Positions 1 to 9,300 of a DNA stretch of 16,706 bases are shown piece after piece; positions within the stretch are counted from its first letter, which is position 1, and every line of letters begins with the position of its first letter. The notes below the pieces were generated by a model. The model worked only from the letters and a program-made list of their open reading frames with translations. It did not search any database and had not been told where the DNA came from. The stretch is from an uncultured Oscillochloris sp. (lineage in GTDB: Bacteria; Chloroflexota; Chloroflexia; Chloroflexales; Chloroflexaceae), in assembly GCA_903877945.1 (NCBI GenBank), contig CAIRFY010000646.1, forward strand, positions 1 through 16,706, written 5' to 3'. The position numbers and the translations under genes were made by a program.

Positions 1-14
1 CCCACATATATGTC

Positions 15-1379
15 TTAGACCGCCAGGATGGCCCCCGCCAGGGCATCGTCCTGCTCGGGCAGGACTGTGCGCAGGTCGAAGATCACCCGGCCCTCGGCGA
101 TGCGCGCCACCACGGCGGGCTGACCCGTGCGCAACCGGCGGGCCAGTTCGTCGGCGCTATGCGGGCCGGGGGCCAGGGCCACCCCGGCGCTCGGCAGAGT
201 CTCGCCAGGCAGGGAGCCGCCGCCGACCGCGCTGGCGCAGTCGGTTACGGCGGCATCTGCGCCAGCCTGACTCAGCCGGATCGCCAGGGCCTCGGCCCGC
301 GCCCGCAGCCCGCCCAGGGGCGCGGCGATCATGCGCCAGACCGGGATCTCCTCGGTGGCGCGGCCGCGCAGGTAACTGAGCAGAGTCGCCTCTAGCCCGG
401 CGATGGTGGTCTTATCGAGGCGCAGGGCGCGGGCCAGCGGGTGACGCTTGAGCTGATCCACAAGCTCCTTCCTGCCCACAATCAGCCCGGCCTGCGGGCC
501 GCCCAGCAGCTTGTCGCCGCTGAAGGTGACGAGGTCGGCCCCGGCAGCCACGCTCTCCGGGACGGTCGGCTCGGCGGCCAGGCCATAGGGCGCGGTGGGC
601 AGCAGCGTGCCGCTGCCCAGGTCGTCCAGCAGCGGCACGCCCCTGGCGCGGCCAAGCTCAGCCAGTTCAGCCAGCCTGGTCTCGTGGACAAAGCCCACCA
701 GACGGAAGTTGCTGGTGTGGACGCGCAGCAGCAGGGCGGTGCGCTCAGTTATCGCCCCGGCGTAATCGCAGACGTAGGTGCGGTTAGTGGTGCCCACCTC
801 CACCAGAGTCGCGCCGCTCTGGCGCAGCACATCGGGGATACGGAACCCGCCGCCGATCTCGACGGCCTGCCCGCGTGAGACGATCACCTCGCGGCCAGAG
901 GCCAGGGCGCTCAGGGCCAGGTAGATCGCGGCGGCGTTGTTGTTCACCGCCAGGGCAGCCTCCGCGCCGCTCAGCCGACGTAGCAAGGTTTCTAGGTGGA
1001 CATTACGGCTACCGCGTTCGCCCGCCTCCAGGTCGTACTCCAAGTTCGTGTAGCCCGCGCCCACCCGCGCCATCGCCGCCAGGGCCGCCGCGCTCAAGGG
1101 CGCTCGGCCCAGGTTGGTCTGGATAATCACACCGCTGGCGTTGATCACCGGGCGCAGGCTGGGGGCGACCTCGCGGGCCAGCCGGGCCATCGTCCGCTCG
1201 ACAAGCAGATCGAGCAGGTTATTCTCAGGCAGGGCGGCCCCGCCCTGAACCTCGCCGCGCAGGGACTCGATCTCAGCACGAGCCGCGTCACGCAGCAGCG
1301 CGTGGGGCGCGTCGGCGACATGCGGGCGCAGGGCGAGCAGCAGCCTATCGACACTAGGGATGTCGCGCAAGGGAGGCAT
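15..1379 (-). CDS. selA: L-seryl-tRNA(Sec) selenium transferase (selenocysteine synthase)
   Basis: SelA is a PLP-dependent cytosolic enzyme that converts Ser-tRNA(Sec) to Sec-tRNA(Sec) using selenophosphate. The 454-residue protein has the family's length and motifs: an N-terminal helical region, then VINASGVIIQTNLGRAPLS near residue 78, AVNNNAAA in the cofactor region, LLDDLGSGTLL, and SGDKLLGGPQAG, whose lysine (residue 290) matches the PLP-binding lysine of E. coli SelA (K295, from memory). The ATG at 1377-1379 is supported by a minus-strand AAGGAG at 1389-1394, 9 nt upstream. It is transcribed away from the synthase operon and is probably functionally unrelated to it. selB often follows selA; it would lie beyond the left edge. 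The presence of selA implies a selenocysteine pathway, but I see no selenoprotein gene in the window. Identification is firm. Confidence 0.96.
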   Translation of the reverse strand: MPPLRDIPSVDRLLLALRPHVADAPHALLRDAARAEIESLRGEVQGGAALPENNLLDLLVERTMARLAREVAPSLRPVINASGVIIQTNLGRAPLSAAALAAMARVGAGYTNLEYDLEAGERGSRNVHLETLLRRLSGAEAALAVNNNAAAIYLALSALASGREVIVSRGQAVEIGGGFRIPDVLRQSGATLVEVGTTNRTYVCDYAGAITERTALLLRVHTSNFRLVGFVHETRLAELAELGRARGVPLLDDLGSGTLLPTAPYGLAAEPTVPESVAAGADLVTFSGDKLLGGPQAGLIVGRKELVDQLKRHPLARALRLDKTTIAGLEATLLSYLRGRATEEIPVWRMIAAPLGGLRARAEALAIRLSQAGADAAVTDCASAVGGGSLPGETLPSAGVALAPGPHSADELARRLRTGQPAVVARIAEGRVIFDLRTVLPEQDDALAGAILAV

Positions 1380-1398
1380 ACAAAAAGACTCCTTTCAG

Positions 1399-1506
1399 CC
1401 CTCACCCCCCAGCCCCCTCTCCCTGAGCGGGAGAGGGGGAGTCGGATGCGTCCTGACGCAGAATCTCCCCTCTCCCCGTGAGGGAGAGGGGCAGGGGGTG
1501 AGGGGG
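1399..1506. repeat. Full-length palindromic intergenic repeat, copy 1
   Basis: This 108-bp element begins CCCTCACCCCCCAGCCCC and ends GGGGCAGGGGGTGAGGGGG, so its ends pair. Inside are two smaller hairpins: CCCTCTCCCTGAGCGGGAGAGG, written as arms CCCTCTCCC/GGGAGAGG, and CCCCTCTCCCC/GGGAGAGGGG. The centre carries GAGTCGGATGCGTCCTGACG. It lies between the divergent selA and acyl-CoA dehydrogenase genes and reaches to within a few bases of the selA ribosome-binding site. Near-identical in layout to the copy at 12587-12692. Confidence 0.93.
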
Positions 1507-1561
1507 CCGAGGTTGATTTTACACCAGCCCGCCCCTTCTCGCCCCTCAGTACGCGGTATTA

Positions 1562-1570
1562 TGCTAAACT
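1562..1570 (+). promoter_or_regulatory. Possible extended -10 promoter element upstream of the acyl-CoA dehydrogenase
   Basis: TGCTAAACT resembles an extended -10 (TGn plus a TATAAT-like hexamer) in the only A/T-richer part of the intergenic region, and it lies between the palindromic repeat and the gene start. No convincing -35 hexamer is found at the right distance. Position and composition are the only support, so this is a weak call. Confidence 0.25.
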
Positions 1571-1614
1571 AGAAGAACCCAAGTGACAAACGCGAAACAC
1601 CCACAGATATGCGC

Positions 1615-1620
1615 AGGAGG
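1615..1620 (+). promoter_or_regulatory. Ribosome-binding site that fixes the acyl-CoA dehydrogenase start
   Basis: AGGAGG lies exactly 6 nt before the ATG at 1627. The earlier in-frame ATG at 1609 would place this perfect Shine-Dalgarno inside the coding region and has no such site of its own, so 1627 is preferred. Confidence 0.85.
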
Positions 1621-1626
1621 GCGCCC

Positions 1627-3261
1627 ATGACGACGCTGGACACCGACACGCTGGAGATGGTGCTGAAAGAGTTGCGTAAATACGCCGATAAAGAGCTTAA
1701 GCCCGAATATCTTCGCGAACTCGACGAGCGGGACGAGTTTCCCGCCCAGGTGCTGAAAGACCTCTACAACCCCGAGAAGATTGGGCTGCACCTGATCTTT
1801 ATCCCCGAGGAGTACGGCGGGCTCGGCGGCGGTGCCTACGACATCTACCGCGTTTCGGAACTGATGGCCCGGATTGACCTCGGCATTGCGACCGGCGTGT
1901 TGGCGACCTTCCTGGGCACCGACCCGATCACGGTGGGCGGCACCGACGAGCAGAAGGCCCACTGGATGGGCCGCATCGCCGATGAGGGACTGCTGGTAGC
2001 CTACGGGGCCACCGAGCCACAGGCCGGCAGCGACCTAGGCACCCTGAGTACGAAGGCCGAGCCGGTGATCGAGGACGGCACCGTTGTCGGCTATAAGATC
2101 AGCGGGCGCAAGCAGTGGATCAGCAACGGTGGCGTGGCCGAGATCTACACGGTGCTGGCCAATGCCCCCGGCGGTCTCTCCTGGTTTGTAGTCGAGAAGG
2201 ACGCCCCAGGGTTTGGCAAGGGTAAGCACGAGGATAAGCACGGCATCCGCGCCTCGAACACCTCCGCCCTGTTCCTCGACGATGTCTATGTCACCGCTGA
2301 CCGGCTGGTTGGCGGAATCGAGGGCCGTGGCCTCGCTCAAGCCCAGGCCGTCTTCGGCTATACCCGCCTGATGGTGGCAGCCTTCGGACTTGGCGGCGGC
2401 TGGTCGGCGCTGGAGCGGGCTATCCGCTATAGCCAGACCCGCGTGCAGGGCGGCGGGCTGCTCTCGACGAAGCAGGCGTACACCCACAAGCTGCTGGTGC
2501 CGAACGCGGTGCGCCTGGAGGCGGCCCGCGCCTATATCGAGTGGACGGCGGCGCGCATCGACGCCGGTGAACCTGACCTCCAGACCGAGGGGGCCATCGC
2601 GAAGTTCCTGGCCACCGAGGGCGGCAACAAGGCGGCGGAGGATTCCATCCAGGCTCTAGGTGGCTACGGCTACACCAAAGAGTATATGGTCGAGAAGATC
2701 AAGCGCGATGTGCGGATTACCTGTATCTACGAGGGCACATCGGAGATTATGGAGTGGACGATTGCCCGCGACCGCTGGCAGATCCACCTGAAGACTCAGG
2801 GTGCCTACTACCGCGATTGGGCCGTCCGTCTCGATAAGCTCGCTGTCACCAGCCCGGCTGGCGGCGCAGCAACGGCGGCCCTGGCCCTGCGTGCCCTGGC
2901 CAACGTGCTTGAGCGCTGTCGGCTCGACCGACTCACCCGCAACCAGCACGTCCTCTTCCGCCTCGGCGAGCTGATCGCCTTGGGCGAGACGGCGGCGATC
3001 TTCGCTGAGTACGCCGCCACCCCGAGCAGGGCCATGCCGCTCGGCGCGGAGACGCGCCTGGCCATGGCGCGCATCCACGCCCGCGAGGCGGCCCTCAAGA
3101 TTGCTACCGACGGTTTGGCTTGGACGATTGGTGCGGGACAGACTGACCCGCAGTTGGCGAACACCCTCGGCCTACCGGCGATTTACGCCGCTCAGGCTGG
3201 CCGGATCGAGGACATGAACCGGGTCGCCGCCGACCTTATCGCGGCGTTCCCGGCTGAATAA
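1627..3261 (+). CDS. Acyl-CoA dehydrogenase with long C-terminal extension
   Basis: A flavoprotein of the acyl-CoA dehydrogenase family (FAD-dependent alpha,beta-dehydrogenation of acyl-thioesters), 544 residues from the start chosen at 1627. The core has PEEYGGLGGG near the N-terminus, the FAD/substrate motif YGATEPQAGSDLG, WISNGG, the middle beta-domain strand GIRASNTSALFLDDVYV, the C-terminal-domain motif QALGGYGYTKEY, and IYEGTSEI, whose Glu (residue 369) aligns with the catalytic base of medium-chain enzymes. Typical short/medium-chain members end soon after this motif. Here about 150 further residues follow, mostly helical and Ala/Leu/Arg-rich, as in very-long-chain (VLCAD-like) members. 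Long-chain substrates are therefore plausible but unproven. It is the first gene of the presumed operon, 81 bp before the synthase, whose product or precursor it may oxidise. Family certain, substrate unknown. Confidence 0.92.
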   Translation: MTTLDTDTLEMVLKELRKYADKELKPEYLRELDERDEFPAQVLKDLYNPEKIGLHLIFIPEEYGGLGGGAYDIYRVSELMARIDLGIATGVLATFLGTDPITVGGTDEQKAHWMGRIADEGLLVAYGATEPQAGSDLGTLSTKAEPVIEDGTVVGYKISGRKQWISNGGVAEIYTVLANAPGGLSWFVVEKDAPGFGKGKHEDKHGIRASNTSALFLDDVYVTADRLVGGIEGRGLAQAQAVFGYTRLMVAAFGLGGGWSALERAIRYSQTRVQGGGLLSTKQAYTHKLLVPNAVRLEAARAYIEWTAARIDAGEPDLQTEGAIAKFLATEGGNKAAEDSIQALGGYGYTKEYMVEKIKRDVRITCIYEGTSEIMEWTIARDRWQIHLKTQGAYYRDWAVRLDKLAVTSPAGGAATAALALRALANVLERCRLDRLTRNQHVLFRLGELIALGETAAIFAEYAATPSRAMPLGAETRLAMARIHAREAALKIATDGLAWTIGAGQTDPQLANTLGLPAIYAAQAGRIEDMNRVAADLIAAFPAE

Positions 3262-3269
3262 GACTGTCG

Positions 3270-3322
3270 CCCCCTCACCCCCTGCCCCTCTCCCCGTGAG
3301 AGAGGGGCAGGGGGTGAGGGGG
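3270..3322. repeat. Short-form palindromic repeat between acyl-CoA dehydrogenase and synthase
   Basis: This single-hairpin version of the repeat family has a left arm CCCCCTCACCCCCTGCCCCT pairing with the right arm AGGGGCAGGGGGTGAGGGGG around CTCCCCGTGAGAG. It occupies most of the 81-bp gap. No T-run follows, so it is not a standard intrinsic terminator, though a hairpin this strong could weaken read-through or protect the upstream mRNA end. Confidence 0.92.
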
Positions 3323-3329
3323 AATCAAT

Positions 3330-3334
3330 AGGAG
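3330..3334 (+). promoter_or_regulatory. Ribosome-binding site of the synthase gene
   Basis: AGGAG is 8 nt before the ATG at 3343 and just after the palindromic repeat. It supports 3343 as the start of the synthase. Confidence 0.8.
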
Positions 3335-3342
3335 TCGCTCTC

Positions 3343-6300
3343 ATGGATCAGGTTGCTAGGCGTGCTGTGGCCATTGTTGGCCTCGGCGCGATCCTTCCCG
3401 ATGCGCCGAATGCCCGGGCTTTCTGGGCGAATATCATGAACCGGCGTTACAGCATCACCGAGACGCCCCCGGATCGCTGGCGTCTTGCCGATTATTACGA
3501 CCCCGACCCGACTGCGCCGGATAAGACCTACTCGAAGATCGGCGGCTGGGTGCGCGACTTCACCTTCGACTGGCAGCGCTACCGCATGCCGCCGAAGGTT
3601 GCTCAGGCGATGGATCTGAGCCAACAGTGGGCGACGACCGCCGCATCTGAAGCGCTTGGCGACTACGGCTACCCCGACCGGCCACTCAACACGGAGAATA
3701 CCGGGGTTATCCTTGGCACGGCCATGGGCGGCGAACTGCACTACCTGACCAACCAGCGAGTGATCTTCCCCGACTTTGCCGCATGGCTGCGGGCCACGCC
3801 GATCTTCCGTACCCTGCCCCCCGCCGCTCAGTCCGAGCTAATCGCGCAGTTCCACAACCAGATGGATCGGGCGCTCCCGCAGATCACCGAGGACTCGATG
3901 CCGGGCGAACTGGCGAATATTGTGGCTGGGCGCGTAGCCAACCTGTTGAACCTGCGCGGCCCGAACTTTATCGCCGACGCCGCCTGCGCATCTACCTTCG
4001 CCGCCATCGACGCCGCTGTGGAACTGCTCACCGATGACCGAGTGGACGCCGTGCTGACCGGCGGCATCGACCGCAATATGGGGCCGTCTACCTTTGTGAA
4101 GTTCTGCAAGATTGGCGCGCTCAGTGCCACCGGCACCCGCCCCTTTGGCGATGGAGCCGACGGCTTTGTGATGGGCGAGGGCGGCGCGGTCTTCCTGCTC
4201 AAACGGCTGGAAGATGCCGAGCGCGACGGCGACACGATTTACGCGGTCATCCGTGGCGTGGGCGCCTCGTCCGACGGCAAGGGCAAGGGAATCACCGCGC
4301 CCAACCCGGTCGGCCAGGTTCTCGCAGTTGAGCGGGCCTGGCGCAATGCCGGGCTTGACCCGGCCACATGTACGCTGGTCGAGGCCCACGGCACGAGTAC
4401 CCGCGTCGGTGATCGCACCGAGGTCGAGAGCCTGACCAAAGTCTTTGGGACGGCGGAGCGCGCCAGCATCGGGCTCGGCTCGGCCAAGAGCAATATCGGC
4501 CACCTGAAGGCTGGGGCTGGTGCGGCGGGCATGCTCAAGGCGATCTTCGCCGTTCACGAGAAGGTGCTGCCGCCCACGCTCAACTCCGAGCGCCCGAACC
4601 CGCACATTGACTTCGCCGCCGGCCCGTTCCGCCTCATTCACGAGGCCGAGCAGTGGCAGCGCCGGGGCACCACACCGCGCCGCGCCGGGGTCAGCGCCTA
4701 CGGCTTTGGCGGAACCAACTTCCATCTGGTTCTGGAGGAATATATGCCGGGGATGATCCGGACCGAGCCGAAGGCATACGCCGGTTTCTCCGGCGCGGCT
4801 GCCTCGGGCGAAGATGCTCAGCCAGCGGTGACGGCGGCCGCGCCCCTACGCGGCATCCTGGCCCTTGGCTCCGCTACACCCGCCGACCTCAATGCACGGA
4901 TCGCGGCGGCCCTGGAGCGAGTCGCCGGTGGTTGGACGCCGCCGTTGGCCCTGCCCGCGCCCGCCGACCTGCACGCCGCCGAGCGTCTGCTGGTGGACTT
5001 TGCCGACCGGGCCGACTTGCACGATAAGCTGACCAAGGCCGCTAAGGCGGCCGGACTGGGCAGCGCCGCCGCCTGGAAGTCACTCCAGGCCCAGGGAATC
5101 TACCGGGGCAGCGGCCCCGCCACCGGCAAGGTGGCTATGCTCTTCCCTGGACAGGGCAGCCAGTACCTGAACATGGGCCGCGAGTTGGCCCAGATTTCGC
5201 CCGAGGTCGCCGCCGTGTTCGCCGAGGCCGACGCGGTGATGACGCCCATTCTTGGACGCTCGCTCACCAGTTACCTGTTTGTGGATAGCGACGACCCGGC
5301 GGTGCTGAAGAAGGCCGAGCGCGAGTTGATGCAGACGGCGATCACCCAGCCCGCCATGCTTACCCTCGATATCGCCATGATGAAGCTCCTGGCGACCTAC
5401 GGCGTCCACCCGGACATGGTGATGGGTCACTCGCTCGGCGAGTACGCGGCCCTGGTGGCCGCCGGGATCATGCCCTTTGCCGAGGCGCTGGATGCCGCCG
5501 CCGCCCGTGGTGCCGAGATGACCCGCGTCAGCATGGCCGACAACGGCTGGATGGCGGCGGTGATGGCCCCGCTTGATGTGGTGCAGTCTACCCTGGCCGA
5601 GATTGACGGTTACGTGGTGGCGGCGAACATCAACAGCTACGGCCAAGCAGTCATTGGCGGCGAGAGCAAGGCCGTGGAGACGGCCATCGCCAGCTTTGTG
5701 GCCAAGGGTTTCCAGGCCCAGCGCATCCCGGTCAGCCACGCCTTCCACACCCGCATCGTCGCCCCGGCTGCCAAGCCGCTGCGCAACGTGCTGAACCGCC
5801 TGCACATCAACGAGCCAACCCTGCCCCTGGTGTCCAACGTCACCGGCGACCTCTACCCGACCACGGTTGAGGGGATCAAGGACGCCCTTGAGCTCCAGAT
5901 CGCCTCGCCGGTGCAGTGGGTGAAGGGTCTGGAGACGCTCTACGCCCAGGGCTGTCGGGTCTTTATCGAGTGTGGCCCGAAAAAGGCGCTCAAGGGCTTC
6001 GTTGACGATGTGATTGGCCGCAAGCCAGATATGGTTTCGCTCTTCACCAACCACCCGAAGACCGGCGAGATCGCCAGCTTTAACCAGGCCCTCTGCGGCC
6101 TCTACGCCGCCGGGGTTGAGCCGCAACCAGCTAAGGTGAACCCGATGTCTGTGAAGAATCATCAGCCCTCACCCCCCAGCTCCCTCTCCCTGAGCGGGAG
6201 AGGGGGGGCCGCGCCTTCCCTTCTCCCCTCTCCCCTTGAGGGAGAGGGGCCAGGGGTGAGGGGCGCAAACGGCCTAGAAGCCCTCGGCGCGCTGCTGGCC

Positions 6301-9300
6301 CAAGCCATCCAGAGCGCAAACAACGCCGCGTCCCCGGCCAGCCAGCCCTTCGACCGCAACGCCACGCCCCTCGGCTCGATTGTGATCAGCGGCACTGGCC
6401 TGGGCCTACCCGGCGCTGGCAAGTCTCTGATGGATCCCGACAACGTCCAACGCATTCTGCGCGGCGAGCAGTTTATTGACCTGATCCCCGAGCGATTCCG
6501 CAGCCTGATGCTGCGCAAGAACATTATCAGGCTGGTGAAGGGCGAGGACGGCAGCGGCCAGTTTGTCTCGATTGACCAGCCCTCGGATGTCATCCGCCTG
6601 GCCGGGCGGGCCGGTAGCTTCGACCTGCACGCCGAGTACGGCGTGCCGACCGCGCTGATCGAGGCGTTCGACCGCACTACCCAGATGGCGATGGCCGCTG
6701 GTCTGGACGCCCTGCGCGAGGCCGGGCTGCCCCTGGTGCAGACGTACCGCCACACCAGCCGGGGCACCGACCTGCCCGACCGCTGGATGCTCCCTGAGTC
6801 GCTGCGCGACGAGACGGGGGTGATCTTCGCCTCGGCCTTCCCCGGCATGGATCGCATGGCCGATGAACTGGAGCGCTACCACACCTTCGAGAACCGGCAG
6901 GCTCAGCTTGACCAACTCGATCAACTGCGTGGCGTGATCAGCGACCCGGCTGCCCTGGACGAGATCGGTCGGCGCAGCGCGGCCCTGCGCGAGGATCTGG
7001 CCCGCGAGCCCTACAGCTTCGACCGGCGCTTCCTCTTCCGGGTGCTGGCGATGGGCCACAGCCAGTTTGCCGAGTATGTCGGCGCACGCGGCCCAAATAC
7101 GGCGGTGAACGCCGCCTGCGCTTCCACCACTCAGGCTATCGCGGTAGCCGAGGACTGGATCAGGGGCGGGCGCTGTCGGCGCGTCCTAATCGTCGCCAGC
7201 GATGAGGTGACTAGCGACAAGCTCATGGAGTGGGTCGGGGCTGGATTCCTGGCGACCGGTGCCGCCGCCACCGACGACGAGGTTGCCGCCGCCGCCCTGC
7301 CCTTCGACAAGCGCCGCCACGGCACCCTGCTCGGCATGGGCGCATGCGCCCTGGTGGTCGAGAGCGAAGACGCCGTTCGCGAGCGCGGTATGCGTGGTAT
7401 CGTCGAGCTGCTCTCCAGCGAGACCGCCAACAGCGCTTTCCACGGCACCCGCCTCAATGTCGATCATATTTCGCAGGTGATGGATCGGCTGATTACCACC
7501 GCCGAGCGCCGTTTCGGCATTGACCGGGCTGCCATCGCCTCGCAGTTGGTCTTCATGTCGCACGAAACCTTCACCCCCGCCCGTGGCGGCAGCGCCGCCG
7601 CTGAGGTGGCCGCTCTGCGCAAGAGCTTCGGCTCGGCAGCGGACGCCATCGTCATCTCGAACACCAAGGGTTTCACCGGCCACCCCATGGGCGTCGGCGT
7701 CGAGGACGTGATCGCGGTGAAGATCCTGGAACACGGGATCGTCCCGCCCGTGCCTAACTTCCGTGAGGTTGACCCCGACCTTGGACAGCTCAACCTGAGC
7801 CGTGGCGGGCGCTACCCTGTCCAGTACGCCATCCATCTGGCGGCGGGCTTTGGTTCGCAACTGGCCCTCACCCTGCTGCGCCACATCCCCGGCAGCCTCG
7901 ACCGGGTTGACTCGCCAGCCCACTACCGCTTCTGGCTCGACCAGGTCAGCGGCTACGACCGCACCGAGACCGAGGTTGTCCTGCGCGTGCTGCGCGTGGC
8001 TACCTCGGCCCACAGCGCCCCGACGCGCACGCCCGCACCGAGCAACTGGCGCTACGGCACCGGCCCGACTGTCCGCGCCATCGCCTCCGCCCAGACTGGG
8101 GCCACGACGCAGGCGCGAGTCTACCACGATGCGCCCCCGGCCCCCGCGCCCGTGGTCGCCGCGCCGAAACCGGCCGTTGCCCCCGCGCCCAAGCCTGTAT
8201 CTGCGCCGGTCGTCGCCCCCCCGGCCCCCGTAGGCGTGTCTCGTGAGACGCCCGCGCCCGTCGCCGTCGCCCCGGCCCCCGTGCCTGTGGCGGTAGTAGA
8301 GACACCGGCTACCCCGGCCCCAGTCCCCGCACCTGTCGCCCCGCCGGTTGATCGGGTCACGCAGGAAGTCCTCGCAATCATCGCGGAGAAGACCGGCTAC
8401 CCCGCTGAGATGCTGGATGTCGATCTGGATCTGGAGGCCGACCTGGGGGTGGATACGGTCAAGCAAGCGGAGACGTTTGTGGCCGTGCGCGAGGCGTTTG
8501 ACATCCCGCGCCCCGACAGCATGGCCCTACGCGACTACCCCACCCTGCGCCACGTGATCAACTTCGTCTTCACGGCCCGCCCTGAGCTGAAGGTGGCGGT
8601 CGCCGTTCCGCCCTCTCCCGATGGGCGAGGGAGTCCGATCTCCCCTCTCCCAGAGGGAGAGGGGCCGGGGGTGAGGGCCGCATCCGACCCGGTAACGACG
8701 AAGGTGCTGGCGATTATCGCCGAGAAGACCGGCTACCCCGCCGAGATGCTGGATGTCGATCTGGATCTGGAGGCCGACCTGGGGGTGGATACGGTCAAGC
8801 AGGCCGAGACGTTTGTGGCCGTGCGCGAGGCATTTGACATCCCGCGCCCCGACAGCATGGCCCTGCGCGACTACCCCACCCTACGCCATGTGATCGGCTT
8901 CGTCTTCACGGCCCGCCCTGAGCTGAAGGTGGCGGTCGCCGTTCCGCCCTCACCCCAGCCCTCTCCCGCTGAGCGAGGGAGTCCGATCTCCCCGCTCCCC
9001 GTGGACAGTCCGATCTCCCCTCTCCCAGTGGGAGAGGGGCCGGGGGTGAGGGCCGCAGCCGACCCGGTAGCCGAGAAGGTGCTGGCGATCATCGCCGAGA
9101 AGACTGGCTACCCGTCTGAGATGCTGGATCTCGACCTGGATCTGGAGGCCGACCTGGGGGTGGATACGGTCAAACAGGCCGAGACCTTCTCGTCCGTGCG
9201 TGAGGCGTTCGACATCCCACGCCCCGACAACCTAGCCCTGCGCGACTACCCGACCCTGCGCCACGTGATCAATTTCGTCTACACGGCCCGCCCCGAGCTG

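Noticed and set aside
1609..1626. Upstream ATG start for the acyl-CoA dehydrogenase
   Set aside because: The perfect AGGAGG at 1615-1620 would be inside the coding sequence; it is ideally placed for the ATG at 1627.
3270..3322. Hairpin as a rho-independent terminator between acyl-CoA dehydrogenase and synthase
   Set aside because: No T-run follows the stem, and the same element occurs inside coding sequence of the synthase, where termination would be harmful.
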